Shown piece after piece: positions 37,201 to 46,172 of a DNA stretch of 64,000 nucleotides. The number at the start of each line of letters is the position of its first letter. Position 1 is the stretch's first letter. Where the stretch lies: the NCBI RefSeq assembly GCF_016213215.1, contig NZ_JACRAW010000006.1:1-64000 (forward strand), in the 5' to 3' direction. Below the pieces are notes generated by a model, which searched no databases, was not told the DNA's origin, and worked only from the letters and a program-made list of their open reading frames with translations. This DNA comes from Bradyrhizobium sp. (GTDB lineage Bacteria; Pseudomonadota; Alphaproteobacteria; Rhizobiales; Xanthobacteraceae). The position numbers and the translations under genes were made by a program.

Positions 37201-37878
37201 CTATTTGAACTCGACATCGGCAAGCACGGGACAATGGTCTGAATACGCGCGCGCGTCGCGGTCTGTCCACGCGGTCCGAATTCGACCTCCGCGCGCGACG
37301 TAAATCCGGTCCAGCCGCAGTACCGGAAAGCGCGAGGGAAAGGTGCGCAGCCGTGTGCGGCTCGGGCAGGTCTGTGCCAGCACCCGCCTGACGGATTTCA
37401 CCCAGAACCAATCATTGAAATCGCCAACCACAACCGTTCTCGTCGCCCGGATCAGGCTCGCAAGGGCCTGGGCCTGCGCATACCTCTCATGGATGCTCAG
37501 CCCAAGATGAGTCGCAACGACCCTGACTTCTCCAGGCGGCGCCTGTATGCGCGCCGAAATAGCCCTCCGCGGCTCGCGCTCTCGATAGGAAACATCGATA
37601 ACGGCTGGTGCCTCGGAGAACGGAAAGCGGCTCAACAGCATCTGTCCGTAATCGCCGTCCTCCGTGACAATCGATCTGGCGTCGATCCGGTGGTCGCCGA
37701 CCGCAGTCGCCAGCCGGGCAAACGGATCATCCTTTCGTCCCCGCGAATCGATTTCCTGAAGCGCGACGACGTCCGGCGACCATTTGCGAATGACCGCGCA
37801 AACGCCGTCCAGATCGAATTTGGGATTGAGAGTGAAGGTGCCATGAACATTCCAGGTCATGAACCGCAGCGTACTCAT
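37201..37878 (-). CDS. Endonuclease/exonuclease/phosphatase family protein
   Basis: 225 residues. The motifs of the EEP superfamily are visible: MTWNVHGTF (Asn), VVALQEIDSRG (metal Glu), TVVVGDFNDW (Asp, Asn) and AYSDHCPVLADVEF (Asp, His). These include nucleases, sphingomyelinases and inositol phosphatases. The start codon overlaps the stop of the upstream PLD gene by one base (TGATG), so translation is coupled. In similar gene pairs the partner is a membrane-associated phospholipase, so a lipid-phosphate substrate is possible; nuclease activity is the alternative. Confidence 0.85.
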   Translation of the reverse strand: MSTLRFMTWNVHGTFTLNPKFDLDGVCAVIRKWSPDVVALQEIDSRGRKDDPFARLATAVGDHRIDARSIVTEDGDYGQMLLSRFPFSEAPAVIDVSYREREPRRAISARIQAPPGEVRVVATHLGLSIHERYAQAQALASLIRATRTVVVGDFNDWFWVKSVRRVLAQTCPSRTRLRTFPSRFPVLRLDRIYVARGGRIRTAWTDRDARAYSDHCPVLADVEFK

Positions 37879-39989
37879 CAGGTCTGCCGCCCTGCCAGCC
37901 ATGTCACGAGGAACTGAGCTCCGAGACAAATCGCAATCCAACCTGCGATCGCAAGCGCAAGCAGCAACGCGCTGGTCCATGACGCACTTCTCGCCAGATC
38001 TGCGATCTGGGATCCCAAGGCGGCCATCGCAAGAATTCCCGGAGTCATGCCAAGGATCGTGCCGATCAGGAAATCGCGGGCACTCAACTTGCTGGCGCCT
38101 GCCACGACATTCACGATCGAAAATGGTGCGACCGGCACCATCCGGATGATGGCAACGGCTAGAATCCCTCGGCCAACAATGCGGCCCTGGACACGAGAGG
38201 CGCGTGGCCCGAGAAGTCGCTGCAACCGCCGATGACCGAGCGCCCTGCCAATCGCAAACAGGATCGCTGCACTCAGGAGCACGCCTGCGGTCGCGCTGAG
38301 AAATCCCAGCCAGGGCCCGAGCGCCGCGGCGGTCGCCGCGATGAGGACAAGAACGGGAAAGATGACGAGCCCGCCAATGACAAACGCCGCAATCGCAAGC
38401 AGCGGGGCGACGGTAGATTGCGAATACGGCGATATCAGCGAGGAAATGAAACCGACGTCGGCAAAATCGCTCAAGGAAGAGTAGTACCAAACGAGGGAGA
38501 GCCCGATAAGCGCAATGGAGATGCCCGATACTCCCAATATGGTCTTGGCAGTCCACATGCGGCTTGCGGCTCGCTCGAGATTGAGGGGTTGCTTGGGGTC
38601 GGCGACGGGCTGGACCAGACTGGCCACGCTACTTGTCGGGGGGCACGTCTCAATTGGCTTCAGTGACTTCTGTCTGCCGCTGGCTGATATCTTGTCCAGA
38701 AATGCAAAGAGGTCGGCTTCGTTGTTCTCGATTTCCTTCTCACCTGCTCCGCAGAAATGCCCGATGAGCTGCCGACGCAGACCAGCGACGAACTTCCGAT
38801 GATCATCTGATGACGCCTCAAAGACGAGATCGCACTCGGTATCCGCGCCCATAGATCGATTGTTGAGGTTGGCCGATCCGATCCGCAAGATGTCATCGTC
38901 GACGATCATCAGCTTGCTGTGAACCATAACAGCGGCTTCCGATCGCTCGTCTCGCGACGACGGGTGCACAATGCGAATTCTCTCCATGACATCGGCCGCA
39001 ACGAACCGGTCAATAAAACCCCCGCGCCCGTTCTGCATCGACTGCGACTCGAGCCAGGACGAATGCAGCTTGGGCGTGACGATCAGGACGCGCAGGGAGG
39101 GAACGCGCAGCATTCGCTCCGCGAGGATACGCGCCAGGTCGGTCGCACTGGTGAACTGGTTCTCGATATAGATGAATCGGTTGGCCGCATTGATGCATGC
39201 CTCGAACAGTCGTTCGACCTCGTTCACGCGCCGGCGGCTCGCCGTCTGTATCTCCGTCCTGGCCACTCCCGTCGGGATGCCCTCGGCGTGAATGGGCACC
39301 GAGACCGGCCAGCGATCGCCCGGCACCGGTCGGGGGCCCTCGATCGCACAACCAGCGGCCTGCCACCTTTGTTCAGCCAGCTCAGCCAGTGTCGCGGCAG
39401 CCTCTCCATCGACCATGCACTGGACGTCGTGGAAAGGCGGATACGCCCTGCCCTCGGGATCGCATCGAAGCGGGTGAACAGGCAAGTGCTCGCTGGTGTC
39501 CCAGCGGCGGATTGTGAGATCGAGACCACCGACGAATGCGACCGAATTGTCGATTGCAACGATCTTCTGATGCTGGGCCGAACCCAGTGGAAGGCTGGAA
39601 TCAAAACAGATACGAAGGCGATCCGGAGCTCCCGACGTGAATTTTTGGACCGAGTTCCACTCGCGCTCGGCTGCATAAAGGGCGGCAAAATCCCAGATCA
39701 GAATGTTTATCCGAAGCTCGGGTCTATTCGTCAGCAGCTTCCGAAGGAAGGGACCGAGCTCTTCGGGAAAACCATCGTCGGCTCGCGCGGAGGCGCCGAC
39801 GAGCCGGGTTTGGCTGTGGATGTCCCAGCCGATGATGTACACCTGCTGCCTTGCGAGCAGAAGCGAACTCCGCAAAGCCCCGAAGTACGCCGCAGCATCG
39901 TTCAGGACGGCCAGCCTTCCTGCCTCGCAACGTCTCCAGACGGTATCGCCCGGAACAAGTATAGATGAACTCTGGAGCACTCGGCACAT
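37878..39989 (-). CDS. Phospholipase D/cardiolipin synthase-like protein fused to VTT membrane domain
   Basis: About 703 residues from ATG 39989. Two HxKx4D motifs are intact: HQKIVAID at about 140-147 and HSKLMIVD at about 357-364, each followed by a Gly-rich GG or GSAN segment. The C-terminal 200 residues form a TVP38/TMEM64 (VTT/DedA-like) domain with several helices, including FVIGGLVIFPVLVLIAATAA. The N-terminal part probably cleaves or transfers phospholipid head groups at the inner membrane; the VTT domain may handle lipid scrambling. An upstream in-frame ATG at 40058 is possible. It is coupled to the EEP gene downstream. Confidence 0.85.
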   Translation of the reverse strand: MCRVLQSSSILVPGDTVWRRCEAGRLAVLNDAAAYFGALRSSLLLARQQVYIIGWDIHSQTRLVGASARADDGFPEELGPFLRKLLTNRPELRINILIWDFAALYAAEREWNSVQKFTSGAPDRLRICFDSSLPLGSAQHQKIVAIDNSVAFVGGLDLTIRRWDTSEHLPVHPLRCDPEGRAYPPFHDVQCMVDGEAAATLAELAEQRWQAAGCAIEGPRPVPGDRWPVSVPIHAEGIPTGVARTEIQTASRRRVNEVERLFEACINAANRFIYIENQFTSATDLARILAERMLRVPSLRVLIVTPKLHSSWLESQSMQNGRGGFIDRFVAADVMERIRIVHPSSRDERSEAAVMVHSKLMIVDDDILRIGSANLNNRSMGADTECDLVFEASSDDHRKFVAGLRRQLIGHFCGAGEKEIENNEADLFAFLDKISASGRQKSLKPIETCPPTSSVASLVQPVADPKQPLNLERAASRMWTAKTILGVSGISIALIGLSLVWYYSSLSDFADVGFISSLISPYSQSTVAPLLAIAAFVIGGLVIFPVLVLIAATAAALGPWLGFLSATAGVLLSAAILFAIGRALGHRRLQRLLGPRASRVQGRIVGRGILAVAIIRMVPVAPFSIVNVVAGASKLSARDFLIGTILGMTPGILAMAALGSQIADLARSASWTSALLLALAIAGWIAICLGAQFLVTWLAGRQT

Positions 39990-40265
39990 CAGCTTGATCA
40001 GCACCAACCGCCCGAAATGGTGACGAATAATCCCGAACTCAGTGCCGCTCATCAACACTCTGACGGCATTGCTGTTCCTGATCAGCTGCCGGTTCCGGTT
40101 CCATCGCGTCCCTGCCCCAATACAGCGTTCCGCAGCGGGAACTCACGCTCGAGGATTGCCGATGGCGTCGCTGCCTCGATGTCGCACTTGGAGGGGGATT
40201 GGCTTGATCGGCACGGCACCGGGACGTTCGTTCCCAAGACCGGGCGCCGCCAACCTACGGCATTT

Positions 40266-42590
40266 CTAAGCGCTCACCTTCAGCTTCGGGGCCGCCTGTA
40301 TTGCCTGCCAGACGCGAAAGGGCGTTGCGGGCATGTCGAGATGCCGGACGCCCAGCGGCGTTAGCGCGTTCATCAGGGCGTTCATGATGGTGGCGGGCGC
40401 GGCGATTGCGCCGGCCTGACCGCTTCCCTTCACGCCCAGCCGGTTGGCGCGGCTCGGAAACTCAGATGTCAGTCTGCCCTCGAACGCAGGAAGATCGCCC
40501 GCCCGCGGCAGCGCGTAATCCATAAGCGAGCCTGAGAGGATCTGGCCTGTGTCCGCATCGAACAACGCGTGCTCAAACAGCGCCTGGCCGATACCTTGCG
40601 CGACGCCCCCATGTACCTGCCCGAGCGTCAGGCGCGGATCAAGCAGCCGACCGTAGTCATCGAAGATGACGTAGCGGTCGAGTGTCACCTCACCCGTAGC
40701 AGGGTCGATCTCGACTTCAGCGACATGGCACCCGTTGGGAAAGGTGTATTGGTCGCAGAGATGGGTTGCCTTGTGCGCCAGACCGGGCGCGACATCGTCG
40801 GTGGTCACCTGGTATGAGGCTCGCGCCACCTCGTTAAGGCTGATCTCCTGCCCGGTCGCGGCCACGCGCAACGTGCCTGCTTCGTAATGGATGGCATCGA
40901 CACTGGTCTGCAGCAGTCGCGCGGCAAGCCGCCGCGCGTTCTCGATCAGGCCCTCGGCCGCGAGCAGCAGCGCGGTGCCGCCCTGATGCATGGAGCGTGC
41001 TCCGCCATGCCCGCCCCCGCTGTCGAGATCGTCCGTATCGCCCTGCCGAAACCGGAAGCGCTCGAGCGGCAGCCCAAGCGTGTCGGCCGCGATTTGCGCA
41101 TAAGTGGTCTCATGGCCCTGGCCATTGGAATGCGTACCGACCTTCAGATCGACAAAACCGTCTTCGCCGAAACGCACTTCCGCCACTTCGTTGGGCTGGC
41201 CGCGCGCGGTTTCGAGAAAACAGGCATAGCCGAGCCCGCGCAACCGGCCCCGCGCGCGCGAGCTTTGCCGGCGAGCCTCGAATCCTGTCGCCGCGGCGAC
41301 GGCGTGATCGATCGCATGAGCAAAGCTGCCCTGCTCGACCGAAAGGCCCATTGCGCTGCGATGGGGAAAACGCCGAAGGATGTTCTTGCGCCGCAGCTCC
41401 AGCGCATCCATCCCGAGCTCAACGGCGGCGATATCGATGCAGCGCTCGATCAGATAGTTTGCCTCGGGCTTGCCGGCGCCGCGATAGGCATCGACCGGCG
41501 TCGTGTTGGTGAAGACGCCTCTGGTCTGAAATGCGATCAGCGGGATGTCGTAGACGCCGCCCGTCGCGCTCGCCATTGCCATGGTCGGCACCCCCGGCGC
41601 CAACGTCGAAACATAGGCACCCATGTTGGCGAGGACCCTGGTTTCGAGCGCCAGGAAGCGGCCATCCCGATCGAGCGCAACGCGAGCCCATGCGATGCTG
41701 TCGCGGCCATGCGTGGAGGCTACGAAGTCTTCGCTGCGGTCCGCAATCCACCTGACAGGCCTGCCCAGTCGGCGCGCCGCCCACAGCACCAGCACCCATT
41801 CGGGATAGAGGACGTTCTTCATCCCGAAGCCTCCGCCGACGTCGGGAATGCTGACGCGAAGCTCCTGACGCGGAATGCGGAACACGAAGTCAGCGAGCAG
41901 GTCGCGGATCATGTGCGCACCGGCTGCCGAGGCGGTCAGGTGCAGACGGCCGCTCGCGGCGTCGAACTCGCCGAGAGCGCCACGTGTTTCCAGCGGCGCG
42001 GCCACGACCCGGTTGTTGACCAGCTCGCATTCCACGACACGGGGAGCGTGACGGATCGCCGCTTCTACCGCCCCGACCTCGCCGCGGTTGAATTGGAACG
42101 CAATGTTGTTCTCGGCCTGCGGCCAGATCGACGGGGCTTCCGGCAAAACCGCTTCTGCCAGGGAGATGACCGGCTGCAGCGGCTCGTAGTCCACGACGAT
42201 GGCCTCGCCGGCATCGCGGGCGCTTTCGGCGCTTTCCGCGACGACGAACGCGACGGGCTCGCCGACATAACGAACGGCGTGCCGCGCCAGCGCATGACAG
42301 GGCGGAATGATGAGGGGCGCTGCCATCGGGATGCTGGTCGCCGCGCAAGGCAGCGGGCCGATATTGTCGGCGGCGATATCGGATCCGGTGAGCACGGCCG
42401 CAACCCCGGGCTTTTGACGCGCCGCAGCGACATGGATCGCCATGATGCGCGCGTGCGCATGCGTCGAGCGGACGACTACGCCATGAAGAGCGTTTGGTGC
42501 GGCGAGATCGGCAACGTACCGCCCGCGCCCCTGCACGAAGCGCTCATCTTCAAGGCGGTTGATGCTGCGTCCCAACAACGGCGCGGTCAT
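40266..42590 (-). CDS. Molybdopterin-binding hydroxylase large subunit (xanthine dehydrogenase/CoxL family)
   Basis: 774 residues from ATG 42590. It has the family N-terminus MTAPLLGRSINRLEDERFVQ, the VGEPVAFVVAESAESARDAG segment, PDVGGGFGMKNVLYPE and the Moco loop AYRGAGKPEANY, followed by GQGHETTYAQIAADTLGLP. The loop is AYRGAGK, as in form II CoxL-like enzymes, not AYxCSFR of true CO dehydrogenase. Such enzymes hydroxylate aldehydes or heterocycles. No FAD or 2Fe-2S subunit gene lies beside it, so partners are encoded elsewhere. The substrate is unknown. Confidence 0.85.
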   Translation of the reverse strand: MTAPLLGRSINRLEDERFVQGRGRYVADLAAPNALHGVVVRSTHAHARIMAIHVAAARQKPGVAAVLTGSDIAADNIGPLPCAATSIPMAAPLIIPPCHALARHAVRYVGEPVAFVVAESAESARDAGEAIVVDYEPLQPVISLAEAVLPEAPSIWPQAENNIAFQFNRGEVGAVEAAIRHAPRVVECELVNNRVVAAPLETRGALGEFDAASGRLHLTASAAGAHMIRDLLADFVFRIPRQELRVSIPDVGGGFGMKNVLYPEWVLVLWAARRLGRPVRWIADRSEDFVASTHGRDSIAWARVALDRDGRFLALETRVLANMGAYVSTLAPGVPTMAMASATGGVYDIPLIAFQTRGVFTNTTPVDAYRGAGKPEANYLIERCIDIAAVELGMDALELRRKNILRRFPHRSAMGLSVEQGSFAHAIDHAVAAATGFEARRQSSRARGRLRGLGYACFLETARGQPNEVAEVRFGEDGFVDLKVGTHSNGQGHETTYAQIAADTLGLPLERFRFRQGDTDDLDSGGGHGGARSMHQGGTALLLAAEGLIENARRLAARLLQTSVDAIHYEAGTLRVAATGQEISLNEVARASYQVTTDDVAPGLAHKATHLCDQYTFPNGCHVAEVEIDPATGEVTLDRYVIFDDYGRLLDPRLTLGQVHGGVAQGIGQALFEHALFDADTGQILSGSLMDYALPRAGDLPAFEGRLTSEFPSRANRLGVKGSGQAGAIAAPATIMNALMNALTPLGVRHLDMPATPFRVWQAIQAAPKLKVSA

Positions 42591-42764
42591 ATGAAGGTGT
42601 ATGGAACCTGAGCGCGGCAAAGGCAACAGCAGCTGCGCTGGACATTTGCGCAACACGCCAGCGCGGACTTCTGCGCCGATTTAGGCCGCAATGTCATGCA
42701 GGTTTCCGGCTATTATGGCTGAGTTGATTCGGTCGCGGATTGCGGAAGCGCGAGGATATTCGTG

Positions 42765-43646
42765 ATGCGATTTTTCAGGCGGGAGCTCGGCCCGGTCGAG
42801 CGCTTCGAGAATGCGTTGAGGGATAAGCAGGCGGCGCGGCGGAAGCTGGTCGAGCGGTTGAATGCGGCAGAGGCGGAACTCGTAGCGAAACGCGCCGCCG
42901 CCGAGCGGCTGGCAGTAGGCGGCGCCAGCGATGCGCAGCTCGAGCGGGCCGAAGCGAAGATGCGCGCGATCGAGGACCGCGCCAGAACGCTGCGCGCCGA
43001 TGTGGCGGAACTCGACGAGCAGGTCGCCTTGACCGAGCGGGCGTTGGCGGAGGCCACGGCGCAGCGCGGCCGCGAGCTGCTGGCGGACCAGATCGAGACG
43101 ATGATCATGGCGATCGAGCGGGCTGCGCCCGGATTTCGCTCCGCCGCAGCCGCGCTCGTCGAGGCGGTGACTAAAAGCGCGGCATCCGTGCCGGAGGCAA
43201 CGAAGTTTTCGGCGAGCGTCGACGCGGTGGGCCGTGAGATCCTCGCAGCCGCGGACCTGGTATGCTGGGAGCTGCGGACAATCGCAGTCCGCACGCGCGC
43301 GGGCAACGGCAACGTAATAGCCGGCGCGCCGGCCGAGCCGGAGCGACCGGCAGATTTGGACACCGAGCGGCAATTGGTCTACTCGCTCAACCCGCTGCTG
43401 TGGCGCGAAGGAAGCGAGCTGCGAAGATATCCGGCGTTCGCGCTGGTTGAATTGCCGAAAGCGCTGCTGCCGGTCGCACTGCAGCATCAGCACGTCGACC
43501 ATCTGGGTGCCCGGCGCGTGCAGACTCTCATGCACGTCCACGGCAGCGCAGGCTCTCAAGGCGATCTGCTTGAGGACGCGCAGTTCGTCGATCTCGATGC
43601 GCTCGCTGTTGCGGACGACGCGGGTGCCCGGGTCGACGTGGCCTGA
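42765..43646 (+). CDS. Coiled-coil hypothetical protein
   Basis: About 293 residues. A long Ala/Glu/Arg-rich coiled coil occupies residues 10-115 (RDKQAARRKLVERLNAAEAE, EDRARTLRADVAELDEQVAL). The rest is mixed and ends in an Asp/His-rich segment. The ATG at 42765 directly follows a GTG at 42762; either may be used, with GAGGA upstream. No family recognised. It sits alone, divergent from the hydroxylase. Confidence 0.6.
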   Translation: MRFFRRELGPVERFENALRDKQAARRKLVERLNAAEAELVAKRAAAERLAVGGASDAQLERAEAKMRAIEDRARTLRADVAELDEQVALTERALAEATAQRGRELLADQIETMIMAIERAAPGFRSAAAALVEAVTKSAASVPEATKFSASVDAVGREILAAADLVCWELRTIAVRTRAGNGNVIAGAPAEPERPADLDTERQLVYSLNPLLWREGSELRRYPAFALVELPKALLPVALQHQHVDHLGARRVQTLMHVHGSAGSQGDLLEDAQFVDLDALAVADDAGARVDVA

Positions 43647-43971
43647 ACCGCACTGATGCCGCTCGTCGCGGTGCGCGTGCTCATGGCAGCGCATCGCGGG
43701 CTTCAGATTGCTGGATGAGCAATGGGAAGCGCGACAGCAACGGCCGAAGATGAATTTGTCATCGCGCTGTGCCTGGGTCGGTCCGGCCTGCGGTTTCCTC
43801 GCAGCGCGGCGCCTCGTCGCTTCCGCTCGTGACAGCGAACATCCATTTCGACCTGAAGCGACCAGTGGATCAGGGGCCGGCACCGAATAGCCGTACCCCC
43901 GTCATCTAACCTCCCAGCTGTCGCCACGAATCGGGTTCACGCAGGCGTTACCATTAGGGGGGAAGGTGGTT
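43647..43971. other. Intergenic, no supported gene
   Basis: It contains a GC-rich stretch and a G-run (GGGGGGAAGG) that is the ribosome binding site of the next gene. No convincing frame or repeat. Confidence 0.4.
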
Positions 43972-44193
43972 ATGCAGACCCACACAGGCAGCTCGACGGA
44001 GACCAAGGCAGAGATCGAACGGCTGCGGCTGGAATTGGCGGCAATCAACCAGCGAATCGTTGAGCTTGAGAAACAGCATCCAGAGGCATCGAAGTTGGAC
44101 GCGTTGAGAGCAAGCGCGCTCTCGATCGCTCGGCAGATCGATGATCTTCGCTGCTCGACTACGACCGAACTGAGTGAGCTTCTGGCCAAGTAG
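43972..44193 (+). CDS. Small coiled-coil protein, 73 residues
   Basis: ATG 43972 with GGGGGGAAGG six bases upstream. A helix of clear heptad pattern (EIERLRLELAAINQRIVELE) is followed by a second (KLDALRASALSIARQIDDLR). It probably forms a dimeric coiled coil. Function unknown. Confidence 0.65.
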   Translation: MQTHTGSSTETKAEIERLRLELAAINQRIVELEKQHPEASKLDALRASALSIARQIDDLRCSTTTELSELLAK

Positions 44194-44320
44194 ATTGGTC
44201 GCTCCGTCAAGCCTGATGGCTTTGCCCGGCTCATCGCCGCCGGTTTTATCGATCAGAGCCCGTCGAAACCCGCGCTGTCAGTCCAAGAGCCTATGAGCCC
44301 GTCGGTTTGAAACGGAAGGC

Positions 44321-44758
44321 TCAAAATGGTCGCGCCATGGGGCGCCCCCATCTGAGCAACGGAGGAAAACTATTTGCGACGGCCAAGGCGCTCAGTTCGC
44401 TCGTCTCCAATGCGATCTTTTGCGCGAGCATGACATCACCCTCGACGAGACCGCCGGCAGGCACGAAACACCAGCCCATTCCGCACCGGCCTGCAGCGTC
44501 GATTTCGTACACGTTGGCGGAGGTTCCCTGACGGATGCGATAGCGCTTTCCCGTGTCGCACCCGATCACGTCGAAATACCCTTCCGCATCGAACTGAGCG
44601 CGCTGCTCCGCCGGCAGCCATTCGCGCAAGAGGCGACGCCCGCGAGACTGGCTAGTCCTCTCCAGTAGGAAAGTCCTATAGAGCGCCCGCAGTGCCCGCA
44701 CCCGCAGACCTGTGTCTAGCCAGCGACCACAACCGAACATGACGTCTTGATACTTCAA
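44321..44758 (-). CDS. Conserved hypothetical protein
   Basis: 145 residues from a TTG at 44758, which overlaps the stop of the upstream gene (TTGA). An ATG at 44740 is the alternative. Core motifs are LREWLPAEQRAQFDAEGYFD and GCDTGKRYRIRQGTSANVYE, then GWCFVPAGGLVEGDVMLAQK. I have seen this RYRIxxGTxxNVY pattern in rhizobial hypothetical proteins, where it has no known role. It is operonic with 44755-44976. Confidence 0.75.
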   Translation of the reverse strand: MKYQDVMFGCGRWLDTGLRVRALRALYRTFLLERTSQSRGRRLLREWLPAEQRAQFDAEGYFDVIGCDTGKRYRIRQGTSANVYEIDAAGRCGMGWCFVPAGGLVEGDVMLAQKIALETSELSALAVANSFPPLLRWGRPMARPF

Positions 44759-44976
44759 CCGCCCACAAGGCGCGGAAAGAACAATGTCTCCTCAGCAGTC
44801 GGGTCAAACGATCTGATTTTCGAGACTTCGCCCGAGCCGGTTCGGACGGCCGCAGTGAAGCCCTTTGCCGTCAATTCCTTGAACCGCTTCTCGGCCTTTG
44901 CCAAGGCTTCGGGGTCTGTTTGCGTGAAGTAGTGCCGGCTGTCGCCATTATGGTCCATAACGATTTGTGTTGCCAT
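44755..44976 (-). CDS. Small hypothetical protein, 73 residues
   Basis: ATG 44976 has GAGG upstream. The sequence MATQIVMDHNGDSRHYFTQT, then DPEALAKAEKRFKELTAKGF, is an alpha/beta module of a small single-domain protein. The end overlaps the start of the next gene, so the two are translated together. Function unknown. Confidence 0.7.
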   Translation of the reverse strand: MATQIVMDHNGDSRHYFTQTDPEALAKAEKRFKELTAKGFTAAVRTGSGEVSKIRSFDPTAEETLFFPRLVGG

Positions 44977-45103
44977 GTGAGGGTCCTCGTTCCCACCCGA
45001 AGAAGGAATGTTGATGACCGGCCCAGAGTTCCTTCTTTTCCGATCATTCTTGGCACTTTCGCCATGCAGGGCACGAATTTTTCCTCTATGCACCAACACG
45101 GCT

Positions 45104-45955
45104 CTACGGTCCTTGAGACTTGGAGGCCTGCGGCTGCGCTCGGGCCTGGTTCGGTGTCGGCACCGGTTTAGCCCTGGGGGCGAAAGTCGCCAGGGGCGGA
45201 GGTCCGGGTGGCCTGGGCCGCAGGTTCTGCTCCGAAGTGCGGGCGATTTCTTCCTGGGTTGCCTCAAGCTGTTCGGCCGAATTCGCATTCTCGCGAGTTA
45301 TTTGTGTCTGCACCGCCTTGAGCTGATCGGCAAATGACGCGAAGTCGCGAGCCATCTGTGCCTGCCCCGCCTTGATCTGCTCGAGCACTGCGGCATTGTC
45401 GCGAGCCAATTGTTCTTGTGTTGCCTTGAGCCGCTCGGCCAATTCCGCATTATCGCGAATTAGTTGTTCCTGGCTCGCGTTGAGCTGCCTGATCCTTTGC
45501 TCCGCGCCCGCGAGATCGCGCGCCAGGGTCTGGATCTGCGTCGCCAGCTCGGAAGATATCGGGGCCGCCGGTGCAACTGCGTCGAGTGCAGGGGCGCTCG
45601 GCTGCACCGCAGCTTCCCGCTTCACCAGCAGCTGTGACACCTGCTGTGACGCCCACCGACCCACATTCAGTCCGGCGCTGTGGGAACTCAGTTGCCAAGC
45701 CAAAACAGCAAGGCAGACGCACGCTGCCAGGAACAAAGCGACAATGCCCCCCCGCCCTGGCCTGCCGAGCGTAGGCCGCTTCTGCTGAACCGGGCCATGG
45801 AACTCGGACTCTTGTTCGAACCTGGAAGGCTTTTCCTCTTCGGGCGCGGAATGCTCATCCGTGCGCCCAATCTGCTCGCACGCCTCCTTGATCAAGGCGA
45901 TCGCGACCTCGCGCCGTTCAGCGTGTTGCATGTCCGGCGCGGAGTTCATTGGCAT
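45104..45955 (-). CDS. Membrane-anchored coiled-coil protein
   Basis: 283 residues. A cytosolic N-terminus (about 1-68) is followed by one helix (IVALFLAACVCLAVLAWQLS). After it comes a long repetitive coiled coil of about 11-residue periods (QEQLIRDNAELAERLKATQE, then QLARDNAAVLEQIKAGQAQM). The tail is Pro-rich (RPRPPGPPPLATFAPRAKP). The repeat pattern is an internally duplicated LKATQEQLARDNA-like unit. It is probably an envelope or scaffold protein. No known function. Confidence 0.75.
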   Translation of the reverse strand: MPMNSAPDMQHAERREVAIALIKEACEQIGRTDEHSAPEEEKPSRFEQESEFHGPVQQKRPTLGRPGRGGIVALFLAACVCLAVLAWQLSSHSAGLNVGRWASQQVSQLLVKREAAVQPSAPALDAVAPAAPISSELATQIQTLARDLAGAEQRIRQLNASQEQLIRDNAELAERLKATQEQLARDNAAVLEQIKAGQAQMARDFASFADQLKAVQTQITRENANSAEQLEATQEEIARTSEQNLRPRPPGPPPLATFAPRAKPVPTPNQARAQPQASKSQGP

Positions 45956-46172
45956 TTCTTTCCCATGTCAGCCAAGGGGAGCAGCCGTCGGTTTCACTGA
46001 GCCGCCCAGTGTGTCAACGAAGCGTGGCCTAGATAGGGCGCCTCAATGTCAGTTGAACCGGAAGAACTTTTCGGCCCAGCCGCCCAGCTGGATGCGAACC
46101 GGCCATTGGCAGCCTTCTGTGTCGCCCGGCAAGTCTCGGCAAACGAACAGCCGCTGTCGATGGCGGATCTCG

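Noticed and set aside
37201..38556. Single 451-residue reading of the EEP gene
   Set aside because: The extra N-terminal half overlaps the PLD gene in another frame. The family starts at MSTLRFMTWN, position 37878.
40887..42611. 574-codon plus-strand frame
   Set aside because: Antisense to the molybdopterin hydroxylase gene; Arg/His-rich composition typical of shadow frames.
43703..43927. Small frames between 43647 and 43971
   Set aside because: No ribosome binding site matches them, and composition is not protein-like.
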